Shown in pieces: positions 35,796-48,577 of a stretch of 64,000 bases of DNA. A model generated the notes under the pieces. The model was not told where the DNA came from. It saw only the letters and a program-made list of their open reading frames with translations, and did not search any database. Origin of the DNA: Membranipora membranacea (taxonomy: Eukaryota > Bryozoa > Gymnolaemata > Cheilostomatida > Membraniporidae); assembly GCA_914767715.1 (NCBI GenBank), contig OU612075.1:5334001-5398000 (forward strand), written 5' to 3'. The position numbers and the translations under genes were made by a program. Position 1 is the stretch's first letter. Each line of letters begins with the position of its first letter.

Positions 35796-38700
35796 TCATG
35801 CAGCTGGGCATGTAAATTCTTGCAAATTTGGACAGCGTTCTGCAACAGCAACTCTAAGGTTGTCACCATATTGCACAGCCAGCTGGCATCCGTTACCAAC
35901 CGAACACCTCAAGCATTTCTTGGCCTCTTTGTAGTTTTCACTAGCAAGAAAATACAAAAATTCTTTGAGGGTACAATGCTGAAATCCTACCTTGATTGTT
36001 TTGAAGGGAGCAAAATGCAACTGAAATTTAAGCAATTGTCTACCCTAATTTGATCCTTTTATTTTCTTGATGGGTAAACTCTGGTGAGGTATAGAGGATA
36101 GTCTCTCTTTTCTCCCATAATATCAGCTTTTTAATGAAGATCAATCAATTCAATTGGAAAGGCAAAAAGAATCAATGTATTTCTCTGACTGATGAGGATC
36201 TGCTATTTGGCTATCTAAAGAAATAAATAAATATGAACTTTATTTCCTATTCCCTTTCGGGGCCAATGAGAATATGTTTACATAAGATCGAAGATACATG
36301 ATACAACTCATCCAATAAGCGCACCCTTGTACAATGTAAGGGTGGACAAGCCAGGCTATTGATCGATGAGCTCACCTCCTTCAGCAGAATTGGTAGCGAT
36401 CAGGATTCGAACCTGCAACTCTCAGATTGAGAATCTAGAATCCTAACCACTGCACCACCCTGCCTGCCTACTCTCACGATTACGTGGCAAACAACACAGT
36501 GATTGATATTAACTTACCAAAGCAGCCTCGGTGTACTCTCTCTGCTGTACTTTCCTGTGTTTTCAGGAGCTAACATTAGAGCCATACAGGATGGGAGTTG
36601 CTCACAGCCTGTGAAAGAAGACAATTGGTAGAAATTGGCTCTTTCCAAAAAAGATTGTTCCTAGATCTTATAATGATGAGTGAAAATGATATTTGCCGCA
36701 AATGCACATATTTGTCATCCTGATTATTTATTAGTTATTATTCAGGAACCACCTAAACAAAGGTAGTTCTGAGAATTGAAGTGGAGGCAAAAATCTGAGG
36801 CGGGTCCAGATCATCACTAAGAAATAGCGCTGTCACGATTTTTTATTTGGCTGGTGATGCCTCGATTCTGATTTTGGCATCGGTTTTCCCGATTTTGATT
36901 TTTCAATTTACACCTTCGATTTCAACCAACCCTGGTCCCGATTTTGATTTTCGCTTTCTCCTGATCAGTATTTTCAACTAATGACTATGAGGATTAATAA
37001 TCTTTGAGATTAGTTAGCGAGTGAATTGAAGTGTGATGAGGTATTGTGTGAATGAAAAGAGGAATCTTAAAACCATATATCGGACCATAGTAACTGGGCC
37101 AACCGTCACACATTAATTGATAGCGTGCAATCAACTTCAGCTGTCACCTCATTAAATCACGATCATGATGTGTGATCGATTAGGTATTACCGATATAAAT
37201 TGAATCGTTACAGCACTTCTAAAAATGGTGCTAAAAGCTCCTCAAAAGCAGTGTAGGGTATGTCAATAACAATTGGAAATTGCTGAGCCTGCCATGGGTA
37301 AGTGCATCAGTAATTCAGTTTTCTAGGGGAGGCAGCCCATGAACTAGCGTCCTGATTATGAGTTAATTGTAAATATAATTGGTTAATGGATATTGGATTG
37401 ACCATTTATGTCATTGGGAAGCCAACAGTAAATTCTAGAAATCTCTCACCCTCTCCAAGTAGAGTGTCCGGACACTGAGTCTTTCTCCTACTAGCTAGAT
37501 ATCTGAGGCTGATCATTGTGCGTTCGACTGGGTCTCTGACAACACAGCTATCTAGAATATCTCTTCTAACTTGGGTGCCCCTGTAATTTAAGAACAAAGG
37601 GATCTTGTCAATAAAAGACATATTTTTTCTTTCTTTTGAAAAGCATGGTAGCTAGAGCGGCCCTGTAATTTAGGTAGTAAAAACACTTTTTTCTTTTATT
37701 CTTATTGCTGTAGATAATATTTGAAAATAATATGGTGGCGTTCCGAACATTGTCTCCGAAGCAGGGATCCGATGATACACATTGCATATGAAGAGAAATG
37801 TCATTCTAAAACCCCTGCATTTCACTTTCAAAGTTAAGATGACTATAAATCGCCTTACCCTGTGCAATCCCCAATCCGCTCTTGCTCCGAAATTTTTTCA
37901 AATTGCTCCTCAAATTCTACTTCACATACTGGGAAAATCAAGACAACATTGCTAATTTGTGATACACAATAGCCATTACAGAGAGATAGAGTGAAGCTTC
38001 CTCTTAGCAGCCCCTTTTTTTGTTCTTTTTTTGCTACTGAGATAAGGCTCATTAGAGAGTGTGCATATCTGAAAGATCTCTACCAGTCTATCTTTTTTGT
38101 ATTCACTTTATCTATTGTTTTATCATGTTGAGACAAGCTAGATAAATTGCCTACCTAATGGCCCACAACCTTCACAGGTTACTTCTTGAGAATGCTCACA
38201 GACACAAGTTCCTACACTAAATCTGAGTCCTGGAGGGCAGCTGTGAGAGTGAACGATTCTTGTGTTGTTATCATACTGAGTGAACTTCTCACAATTCTCT
38301 TGTGCCAGTTGTATGTACCGGTTACCGTTTCTTTGACATGAGCAGTTATTAACTGAAAAATGTACAATATAGAACCACAATAATGTAACAGCTGCCATAA
38401 CTTCATCCGAAACTATGTACTTGTCATTACCCTATCAGATGAAAGTTCTTCGAAGCTGGTTTCCAAACTATGTATGATTGTCGACAATAAGAAATCATTG
38501 TAGCGAAGTTGCCATAAAACACCGATATCTATCTTAAACTTTTGATTACAGTGTTTGTTTACACAATCAGGCAATCGGTAACTTAATATTATTTCTGATT
38601 ATTGAATGGCTCACATTTAAAATGCCTTCATTGTCACTATCCTTTTCTGAGCTCTTAGATGTCACAGAAACAGTCTATCGGGAACCCCCAGCCGGCTGTT

Positions 38701-39600
38701 CAACCTAAGAAGAGGTATACACCCGAAGGTGCTGGAGGCTGGAACAATCAACCTTGAAAGCTCCCCCAATGGGATTCGAACCCACAACTCTTGCGGCACT
38801 AATCGCCTGGCAGTGAATAGCAAACGTGCTAACCGATTGCGCCATCTCACCATCGCCAAAAAAGAATGGGTTGTTGGCGCTAATAAGCATACCCACTTAT
38901 CACTACTCAGAGTTGTGTTCTCTTGTCCCATAGCTCATTCCACTCGACCATTGCCACCATATGCAACACAGCTTACGTGTTAGGGTTATTGGCATTACAT
39001 GGCCCATTACTTGGACCCCTTATAGTGAGTTGTTAGCTGTCTTTCCAGCTTGTCAGCATGTCTTTCCATGCTGTCACATGAGTCAGTCAGAAGACGAGTA
39101 CACAGAAGAGGTATACACCCGAAGGTGCTGGGGGCTGGAACAATCAACCTTGAAAGCTCTCCCAATGGGATTCGAACCCACAACTCTTGTGGCACTAATC
39201 CCCTGACAGTGAATAGCAAGCGCGCTAACCGATTGCGCCATCTCACTATCCCCAAAAAAGAATGGGTTGATGGCGCTAATTAGCATGCCTGCTAATAACT
39301 ACTCAGAGTTGTGTTCTCTTGTTCAACCTATTTATATCTAGGCTTTGGAAGCATACTATCCCTGTTGCGGGTAGAGTCAACATTCAGTTTGAATAGTCAA
39401 GCCCTTATGAATTAATTCAGTTGCTACAATGCAAAAACAATCATTCAGAACTGATTGGTGGCGCATATGCAAAGTGGGGGATAACTCTGAGTAATAAAAG
39501 ATAACCGCTTACCCTTCTTCAAACTCGCTGCAAATGTTGGCACCAATAACACAACCGTCATCAATAGAATAGCATACTTTGTCAGCGCTGCATCCATCAT
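35796..39600 (-). CDS. Gene E: secreted 20-Cys protein with CBM14-like domain, 240 aa
   Basis: Six coding exons, all open and in phase: 39513-39600, 38155-38352, 37859-37928, 37450-37580, 36518-36608, 35796-35940 (total 723 nt). Exon 1 gives a signal peptide starting MMDAALTKYAILLMTVV. Exon 2 (residues 30-96) has C-x-C-x14-C-x17-C-x10-C-x-C-x7-C-x2-C with CPPGLRFSV, as in chitin-binding type-2/peritrophin-A domains, so a chitin- or glycan-binding role outside the cell is plausible (inference). Exons 3-5 add 2, 2 and 3 Cys; the last exon adds five, ending CPNLQEFTCPAA. Donors are GTAAG, GTAGG or GTGAG and acceptors CAG or TAG. A 5'-UTR acceptor lies just before the ATG. Intron 1 holds two SINEs and intron 5 another. 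The remainder after exon 2 matches no family I know. Confidence 0.85.
36220..36475 (-). mobile_element. tRNA-headed SINE, family 2, in intron 5 of gene E
   Basis: The minus strand reads GGTGGTGCAGTGGTTAGGAT (A-box), then GCAGGTTCGAATCCTG (B-box), a unique body, and a tail GGGAATAGGAAATAAAGTTC followed by TATTTATTTATTT. Head, body and A/T-rich tail are all present, so this is a near full-length SINE. A tail fragment of the same type is at about 48385-48475. Confidence 0.8.
38700..38935 (-). repeat. tRNA-derived SINE family 1, first of a duplicated pair
   Basis: The minus strand has A-box TGGCGCAATCGGTTAGCACG (about 38825-38844) and B-box GGTTCGAATCCC (38772-38783). The whole 235-bp unit, including GAATGGGTTGTTGGCGC flank and a CAGAGTTGTGTTCTCTTGT end, is repeated at 39100-39325. 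Confidence 0.8.
39100..39325 (-). repeat. tRNA-derived SINE family 1, second of a duplicated pair
   Basis: Close copy of 38700-38935 with the same boxes. The two units are direct repeats about 165 bp apart, in intron 1 of gene E. The right-hand copy has the better A-box (GGTTAGCGCG). Confidence 0.8.
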
Positions 39601-39610
39601 GATCGAAATC

Positions 39611-42600
39611 AGTTCCTGAAATATAAATTAAACATCCAATTTTCAAAATATTACCTTTTAGTGTAAGGAGAGACCTAGACCAAGTTTGGTCCATTTGCCT
39701 GCATTAAGAATCGCTCCCGATCCACTGGTCACGCCGCAGGCAAAGGGACCAAGAATTAACTACCACTTTGCGGTAATTGTCTGCTCCCAGGTGGACCATT
39801 GGTGGACAATTGGATTTTTCTAGCAGGAGATGTGTAACAGACTATAAAATAATGTGTAATCAAGTATGGAGATTCCAAATATGATATTATTTTTCCGAAA
39901 TATTAACTACGAGCTGAGATATCTGGTAAAAATGTGTAACCCTTCCTCACGATGTCACACAGTTTTCGGAGTTGTCTCCATTCGTCTATAACACAACTTT
40001 CTTTACCTCTCAAATTGTCTGAGATAATTTTATTATCAACAAGAAACAGCCATTTCTAATGTTAAAAATAAGGACATTATTATGTCTGACATAATGGTGT
40101 TTTACGATTCTTGTGAGCAATATGGCGTACAATAGTTTACACGTCCTTTCAATTAAGTGTGAATAATTATATTCATTGGGAGCATCACAAACTACTAAGA
40201 GTTGCCAAACTCATACCTTTCATGATTTGCCTCCCTTGACACTTTTGTGTATACGAGGTACAACCAGTTGGCATGAGCATTTATCGAGACAATCCCAATG
40301 GTTTGGTAGTTAATTGTTGATCCCTTTGCCTGCGGCGTGACCAGTAGAGGGAGCAACAGGAAAGCAGGCAATTGGATTAAACTTGTTCTAGGAGAGACCA
40401 TATTCTTTGTTTCGATTACCATATAAGTGGATACATAAGCCATTGAGGTTGCTTGGGCAGAGCAAGGACATTCACTTCAAGATTCTTCACAAATGTCTTG
40501 CCTGAGCTGGCCCAAGCTGCAGTCCATATATCTCAAATGCATCACTGTATCTGCCATAACTTGCCATGTATTCAGAATGTGATCTTATCGTTATTACAAT
40601 ATGAAGTCTTGGTGGGAATATTGATCATTTTCTATTCATGTGTTTGAAGAAGCATGATTACAAATCCAAAAAGCCTTGCCATGCAGCGATACTCAAGTAT
40701 ATCATAAAAGTCTTTATTTCTAAATTTTAATATCTCTGAAGAACCTCCCTCAATCCTAGTGCCAAGTGAGAGACTTGATTTATGACCTGAGACTTGACAT
40801 GGTATCTTTCAATTCTTATTTATAGTTTGTTTGCCATCATACAATACACAATATTAAATATACATTTATTTAGCCTTAGATATGATAAACCTGTAGAATT
40901 ACCCTTGATCAGACACAAAGCAGGCAAAACTCGCTCAAGAACCTTGGGTTAACTTGACATCCAACAATTTGGCAAGCAGATGTCATGCAATTGTGAGAGC
41001 GACACGCCATACTGTTGACATCTGTTACCAATCACAAAAGAATTTTGTGGCCTCTTTGTACCTTTGGCTATTAGCATTTTTTCTCTCTAATGGTAAAGTT
41101 TTTTTGCTAACAAGTTTTTGTGGCAAAGGAAAAGGTTATGAAATTATTAACAAATCAAACACGTTGTCATTTTTATGGACTTATGATGTATTCGCCAACA
41201 CTCTATGATAAGCACTTTCTTTGTGGCGCACCTCCAAGATCCTATAGCTCTCCCACAATTATAATTTTGATGTTTATATAAAAATAAGCAGAGGCAATTT
41301 TAATTTCCAAGTAACGGAGCAAAAATAATTTTCAGCTTGCCATTGGTTTAAATGATTACGTATATTACAAAATTGGTAATGCGCATGATATTCTGTTGTT
41401 AATGTACTGTGTGGGCTTTTGCATACTCAGTAACATGTGTTGAACGTCAATTAGTTGTTGATTCAGGTCCATATTCCTGAACTGACCTAATGGGAAACTT
41501 CTCTGTAACAATTTGCAATTTGTCAGGTTTTAATACCATTGTATTGGAAAGAACAGAAATTACTATTTTAAGCTGGTTTTTTCAGGCAATTAACATTGGC
41601 AGAATGACCCCAAAAAGGATGATATGGGGGAGGTATACACCTGAGGGTGCTGGAGGCTCGAACAGTCAACGATTTGAAAGCTCCCCTAGTTGGACTCGAA
41701 CCAATCACCTTGCACTGAATAGCAACCATGCTATCTGATTGCATCATGATCCCCAAATGGATGAGTATTGGTAATCTGAAGCATAGAAAAAGCTGATTTG
41801 TATGTTCACAAGTTTTATCAGAGAACAAAGTAAGAGGCACATGTAACCCAGAAATATGGTAAGCGTACCATCTGTTCTGTTTCAAAATCAATAGTTGCAA
41901 ATCTTCTACCTCATGACTGAATATTGATTTTTGGCAACAGGTAAATTCCGATTAATTAAATTGAATAAAATCTGAGCAAAACCAGTAGAACAAAGAAAGC
42001 TCAATGGTCAGGTGAATTTGTAAATCCGCGCAGGTTCCAGTATAGGAATGTGTTTGTTTATGCTGGCACGACTTATCGATGCTAGCTAAAATAATCCATC
42101 AATCAGGTCAAACACTTAGAAAGAACCCAAAAACACAACATTGCGAGAAAAACATTCTCTATTATTTGACTAAGGTTGCAAAATCAAACATAAGACATTG
42201 ATGGAAGATTTGGAGGTAATATTGACAGCTGACTATGTAGTTCACAGTAAAACAACTGGATTAAGTAGACCGAGTCGCGAGCTATATTGAAAGCTGGTAC
42301 ACGACCTTCCATCTTGCAGCCTTCCCTTTTCAATTAGTCAATTTAATACACATTTCATCCCTTCTGCTCGGAACTGACTTGCGTAGCCATGCGCTGCGGG
42401 TCATTCTGAAATGACTTGTACTATACAAACTCACCTTTCTCCACAGTTGCTGTATATGGTGGTAGAGGTTGTATCACAGGTAGTGCTTCAAACAGGTTTT
42501 GAAAGAGTACTGTTGCATTCCAATTTAATTTATTAAACTAGCAGTATATATCTATGCTCGTCATATTTATAAAAATCATTGAAGTGAAGGTGAGTTTAGG

Positions 42601-43677
42601 CTTGATCAGGCACAATGCACTATTACAGAATGAATTATGGCCCATCATTGTAGGTTCTATAGTAAGTAAATTTGGCAAGATCCAAATAAATGATTTTCCT
42701 CCATGAAATCAAAAACCGCAGGCACTATAAATATCATTGAAGTTTCTCTTCTGTATATCCTGTCTCTGTGATATTATCACCATTGTGTGACACGAACAAA
42801 CATTTTTCTTGCAAAATTAGCAAAAACATACATTCTCTTATTTACCTTCAGGCCATCAAATCAAATCTATAAAAAAAGGCTTAGTTTGCCAAAAATAGCT
42901 TCACAGCAATTAATCTGACAGTTAGTATGAAATATCACTTCATTAGTACCTGTATTAATTTAATTCATCATTGGATAAACGCACCAAACATTAACGATTT
43001 TGATCGAAGTCTGTGATTTTTGGTGTACGATATAAAGATTATTGGTACGGTGTTGCCTTGTCATGCGGCCACATCAGACTTGTGACATACAATCAGGATA
43101 TCGATCATTGAGTGTTCAGGGTTGGCGGAGGCATGGTTCAGACAGTACATTGTGCTCGACCTTGTAGGATTTTCAGTTGTTCTCTAACCACCATCATACT
43201 TGCCAGGCAATTTATTCGGGGATGAGGGGTATGGAAGGCATTTTTTCATGCTTTGGCAGGCAAAATTTTTATAACATACCTTCATAGATAGTCTAAAACT
43301 GCATTTGACAATCTAGAGACAGACCATAGCCAGTTGTCAAAAGATGTATCATGCTTCAACAAAATCTTTTTGTACAAGTTTTATAAGATATTCTACTTTA
43401 TTATCTGTATGTTTGAATGTTTGAGAAAAGTATGTTGTTTATTACATCAGAGCGGGATGGCAAAAACAGGTCATCTAAATAATTACGGATCATGAATTGA
43501 TTTATGTATGGCGTTACTAGAATAGAGGCAGTCGTTTGACAAAACTATTTAATTTGTAATGGTATTTCGCCATATGAACAATTGGCAGCTAATAGTTTTT
43601 ACCAACTGCAATATTATTGCCCTTGATCATGCTCTGAGGCTGGTAAAACACAGTTTAAAAGATATCAAGCTAAGCTG
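39611..43677. other. Flanks between genes E and B, paralogous to 1.2-3.6 and 31.5-33.6 kb
   Basis: No intact gene. 39610-41400 is the upstream flank of E, and 41540-43670 the downstream flank of B. A degenerate exon-6-like piece at 40945-41075 and a family 1 SINE at 41625-41755 (minus) are the only features. About 0.7 kb at 39700-40390 has no counterpart in the G flank and begins and ends with related sequence (GGTCACGCCGCAGGCAAAGG at 39728; its inverse near 40322), suggesting an inserted inverted-repeat element. Confidence 0.55.
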
Positions 43678-46600
43678 TCAACGCTGAGAAGTCAAGGCAT
43701 CAGCTTGACATGTAAATTCTTGCAAGCTTGGGCAGCGTTCGGCAGCAGCGGCACTCAAGTTCTTACTGAATCGAGCAGCTATTTCACATCCCTTATTGTA
43801 TGCACATTGGAAGCATTTCTTAGCGTCTTTGTAGTTTTCACTAGCAAAATATAAACAAACCTAACATTAAAATTCAATACTCGTAGGTTTCAGCAGTAGT
43901 GAAGGCATCACTGATCATTTCGTGTCACACCAGGACCAGGAAATTATTCATGAGAATTAACCGACCATTTTTGCATCACATCACAGAGTAAGGATATACG
44001 GAGGGGACACTTCAATGGTAGTTAGAGTGCCTGTGGTTTTTGATTCACACGGGAAAATTGTGCACAGCTGGATGCCAAAAACTCATTATCCCTATATGTT
44101 ATAATGGCATTTTTTTTGCAGACACTCCTACCTTTGATGGGCCATAATTCATTCTGTATTTATCCTAAAGACAGATTTCTAACTTTGGTGGAATGTCCAA
44201 CCTTCAAGCTATACACCATATTGTTGTGATTTTTTGCTAAGATACATAGGCTAAGAGCTATCCGCATTTGTAAAATGAGTTTTATCATATAGATTTACAT
44301 GTGACAATTGATAAACTTCTGGTCATCAAAATTAGGAAATGTCCGTGTATTGACCTAGGCCACATGTAAGTATATATGATATAACTCATTTAAAAAAAAA
44401 AACAGATAGCTCATAGCCTATCCTAGCAAAAAAAAGACAATAATATGGTGTATAGCTTGTAGGTTGGACATTCCAACAAAGTTAGAAATCAGTCTTTAGG
44501 ATAAATTCAGAATGAATTTTATGGCCCATCAAAGGTAGGGTTGTCTGCAAGAAAATGCCATTATAACATAATATAGAGATAATGAGTTTTTGGCATCCAG
44601 CTGTGCCCAATTTTCCCCCAGCGAATCAAAAACAACAGGCACTATAACTATCATTGAAGGGTCCCCTCTGTATATCCTTACTCTGTGATCGCATCACATC
44701 AATCACTGATGCTGATTACGATATTTTGATAAGCTGCAGTAATGGGCAAAGGGTTTCTTTTATGCTTTCAGCTATAATGCCTTTTGAAATTAGTTTACAT
44801 TCTTCTCTCCCATTTTGACTCTCTAGAAGGATTTTTTTAACTTACCACAGTAGACGGGGTCTAATATTCTTGCTGTTAAAGTTGTTGCGGTCTTCCGAAT
44901 TCATCATTAGTGCAAAACAGGGTATGATATCACAGCCTGTATAAAAATTGAAAAAAATGCATTAGAACAGGATTAATTTTTGCATCGTTGTGGTGAGAGT
45001 AAATGATGAATCTAATCACATTTGGCTACACACAGTGTAAAGAATACCCAAAAACCAAAAACTTCTCTTTTTATAGTCAGACGGTAAGTACTGCTGTTCT
45101 GATGCAAGATTTCAAAAGTGGAAACATTCAAAGATTTTCTGGGAAAGATTGTTGAAAACTAAAGATTCCCCCTCCGTACAACAAATATAAATGTGGTTTG
45201 GAGTTCATTGAACTTGATAAGCTCACTTAACTGCCACATCTACAACTAATCAAACAAGATAATTTGAGTAAATTTTATACAAAAGGAATGGTAGAGCTAA
45301 CACCTGCCGATGAATAGAAGAGATTGAGATGACTGTCCCTACCTTATTAGAAATCTAATGCACACAATTTCTTTTAAATTCCAACCTTTTCCTAGAAATA
45401 TATATATATATATATATATACTAGATGGAGATTTATTGAAATAGCCTACCTTTTCCAAGCCAATCTACTGGGCAGGGCTTAGCAACAGACAGTTTGTGAG
45501 CAACGTATCTGAAACTTGTCATCGTCCTTTCAACCAAGTCTTTGTCAACACAGATTGCTAAAATATCGGTGACAGCTTCGCCATACCTGCAAATTGAAAT
45601 CAAAACTGTCACCACCAGCAAGAAGGCTTACAGTTTGAATTTTACGGATCAATTGTCACAGCAACAAACGAATCTTCAAAAAGGCTATCAATTGATTACA
45701 TGATGCATGCAGGTATATTCGTATTCTATGTATGTACCAAAAATATGGATAGGATACAATTGATTCATAGCGGTAAACTCCTACTCTGTGCCTTTGAAAA
45801 TACGAAGGACTGATAAAAATATAGGGACATAACAAGAGAAAAACTCACACAAGGAGCCTAAATTTTAGAGCTTTATTAAAACACTCTAAATTAAGTCAGT
45901 TTAATTTGTGACTATTTCATAGCACCATAAGCTACATGTGCAAGACATCACAGAGTAAGGATATATCCTTACTCTGTGAAGACATGCTAGCCTGTTTTGT
46001 CAAGCATTGGTCTCATGGTTGGTTCTTCAAAATCCCACTCCCTTCCCTCTTCTATTACCAACTAAGTTCAGTACACCTCCAAGTAGATCTAATTCAGATT
46101 CGAATCAAAGCAAGCTATATTCAATGCAGTCAGGTCAGCCTGATGGAAACAGGAGTTAGATTCAATTCAGAATTCAAACAAGATGGTGAATAAAATTGGA
46201 ATAAAATAATTCCATCTCCTCGCTCCACAAAGAGCAGATTTTACATGCTACAAGTTTCACAGACTATGGCCTCGATCATTCAGGTTATAAAACTTACCCT
46301 TTGCAATCACCTTTGCTCTCAAAGTCCATCACTTCTTCAAAAAGTTCATTCATCACGACTTCACATACTGCAAAATATGATACATCAAAGTCACCCTTAC
46401 TTATTATTTGTTTTAAATAAGATGTCCCAACAGGGAGAGTGGTATTTTAAATTTAGCTTTATGTGTCATGTTGGTATCAATGTGTGTTTTCAATCAGGGA
46501 ATTCCTCAGTTTGGTATTAAGCTATATATTGGCTCACCTGGAGGCCCACACCCTTCACAGCCCACCTCCTGCGAGCTCTCGCACACACAAGTATCAACAC

Positions 46601-47126
46601 TAAATCTGAGTCCTAGAGGGCAGCTGTGAGTGTGAGTGAGTCCAGTTATGTTATCATACTGAGTAAACTTTTCACATCTCTCTTCTGCCAATTGGACGTA
46701 TTCATTACCGCTTCTCTGGCACATGCAGTTATGAACTACAAAAGGTAGAATAAGGTAACACCTTCTACAGAGTTTCTTTTCAGAATGCAATTAAGAATCC
46801 ATCTTGTTCACCCTGAGTTTAGTCAGTAAATTGCTGCTGCATACAAGTTTCTCGGTCTCAGACAGAGAGAGAAAGATCACAGCCAATTGCAGAGTGTTAC
46901 AACAAAGCTGGAACAATGCTAATAAGCGTATGGTAATCTAAGTATATGTATGGTAACGTGACCTATTAGCAACTCTGTCAGAACGGGAGTCTGAGTTAGT
47001 AACCCAAGTAGCATCTACCGATAGAAAATCGTGACACTTACCTTTCTTCAAAGTTAATGAGAATGATGGTACAAATAATACAGCAGTCAATAGCACAACA
47101 GCCAGCTTAGACATCATAGTATCCAT
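43678..47126 (-). CDS. Gene B: secreted 20-Cys protein with CBM14-like domain, 247 aa
   Basis: Six coding exons, all open and in phase: 47042-47126, 46538-46735, 46298-46367, 45450-45586, 44846-44936, 43678-43840 (total 744 nt). Intron phases 1, 1, 2, 1, 2 equal those of gene E. Signal peptide MDTMMSKLAVVLLTAVLF. Exon 2 (residues 29-95) is the CBM14-like domain with eight Cys and CPLGLRFSVDTCVC. Exon 4 carries VERTMTSFRYVA, conserved as VERTMISLRYLA in E. The Cys completed at the exon 5/6 junction (TG joined to T) is conserved. Exon 6 ends CPSLQEFTCQADALTS. Intron 5 hosts a 0.7-kb foldback element and intron 3 a 30-bp palindrome. B is the intact sister of pseudogene A. Chitin binding is inferred from the Cys spacing and CP-GL-F pattern only. 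Confidence 0.88.
43982..44690. mobile_element. Foldback element with ~300-bp inverted arms
   Basis: The left arm starts CACAGAGTAAGGATATAC at 43982, and the right arm ends with its inverse at 44687. The arms match with scattered differences down to a short centre near 44300-44395. GCATCACAT flanks both sides (43973-43981, 44691-44699), with three extra bases on the right. Part of the arm (AACAGGCACTATAACTATCA) resembles family flank at 2275-2330 and 42715-42775. It lies in intron 5 of gene B and is absent from pseudogene A. Confidence 0.8.
45949..45978. mobile_element. 30-bp perfect palindrome with 7-bp target duplication
   Basis: The first half is CACAGAGTAAGGATA and the second half its exact inverse, the same terminal sequence as the foldback at 43982-44687. 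AAGACAT flanks it on both sides (45942-45948, 45979-45985). The paralogous stretch in pseudogene A near 4535-4550 lacks it. It appears to be two fused element ends with no interior. Confidence 0.85.
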
Positions 47127-47140
47127 GTTGTGATCAGCAC

Positions 47141-48130
47141 CTTGAATGAAAAAACAAATCTGGCCGAAAGTTAGGATTAGGATAATATTTTGTAGTCATG
47201 ATAAATGTCATGTCTGATTTATGGGGTCCCTTACCTCTGATCACCATGGTAATAAAGGAAGACTATGGGGTGCATTCCATCATTAGACGGCAGGTTCCAG
47301 ACAGCTTTAAAGAGTGTTTAAAATGAATATACTTCCAAAGAGCAACGACAAGTGATATTCTTGACACCCTAGCTTTGTGTTCATCGAATACACCTTAATA
47401 GTTATTGTTATGCCTAAGTTCAACAACCTCCCTGTTGCTGTAGGCGTGGCTAATATAGTTTACATCTAGGTTCAATTTCGTGACAATCTGTCAACACAAT
47501 GAGTTTTGAAAACAAGATACTAGTTGACCAGATGATTTTTTTATCAGGGTGAAACTGTCAAATTATAAGTATGTATAAATATGTGTCTTTCCTCAATTTG
47601 CATTGCAATTTTGAGCTAAGTGATAGTATCGAAAAAGCAGATCCAAACAGAAGTCACCTGCTTGAATTTGCCATAAGCAGATCTGTTACATTTTTTATTA
47701 GAAATTCGACCTCAAACAAATAAAAGTTCTGTACAAGCTTTAAAAAAAAACTCAGAGGATAATTTCTGTTGGTATTATAAACTTTGTATGCTTCCCATAT
47801 TTTGTACACACGCATTCACTCAAACTGCGCCCATTACTGAGGGCACCTTCACGGATTTGGATGATGCAATAAAAAAGTCTTAGCAAATCTAGAAAATTAA
47901 TTTCATATTTCAGGTTAAAAGGCAAGGACTGGTTTATCAGTGCGTAAGTGTAACAAACAAATAAGGGTTGTTGTCTTTCATATTATTGTATTCTTCCAAC
48001 CTTGTAAAATCTAATGGTAAGACTTAACCTAGAGGTTGTTATTATGGGTCTTAGCTGAAAGGGAGTCATTACAACAAAACATGCGGATATCAATAAAAAT
48101 TAATTATGAATTAAATGTTATCTTGGTTAT
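47141..48130. other. Upstream flank of gene B
   Basis: No gene. Aligns with 6040-6950 upstream of A. CAAG at 47141-47144 (minus strand) is the likely acceptor of a 5'-UTR intron. I cannot locate a promoter by eye. Confidence 0.5.
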
Positions 48131-48384
48131 CTAAGTCAATGTGGCAGCAGGACATGTAAATTCTTGTAAATGAGGACACAGTTCAGCTGTAGCATCTCTC
48201 AGGTTGGTTTGGAATTCCTTGATAATCTGATAGCCTTTATTCTCAACACATCTCATACATCCCTCTGCAGCTTTGGCGTTAGCATTTAAATTCTGATGAT
48301 GGAAGCGTTCTCATCAATACAAAACTCTAGCTTGCCCACTCCTACTCTGAACAGGGGTGCGCTAAACAGATGAAATGGTTTCCT

Positions 48385-48475
48385 TTTCTTCTGTAAGCAT
48401 ATTCTCATTTGCCCCTAAAGGGCATTGAATACCAAGAAAGTCCATAAACTATTAATAATTGTTATTCATAAATAA
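48385..48475 (+). repeat. SINE family 2 tail fragment
   Basis: TAAGCATATTCTCATTTGCC followed by CCTAAAGGGCATTGAATACC matches the 3' body of the SINE at 36220-36475 in opposite orientation, ending in an A/T-rich tail with AAATAAATGA. Confidence 0.6.
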
Positions 48476-48577
48476 ATGAAGCGTTTTCAATTTTACCTAT
48501 AAGGGTACCGATAAAGTACAGATATTACATTTATGTACACTTACAACAGAACTTTAAAGTCTTATCTTCGTTTTTAG

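Noticed and set aside
36390-36475. tRNA gene on the minus strand
   Set aside because: The head is followed by a SINE body and A/T-rich tail; anticodon arm and acceptor stem do not pair well.
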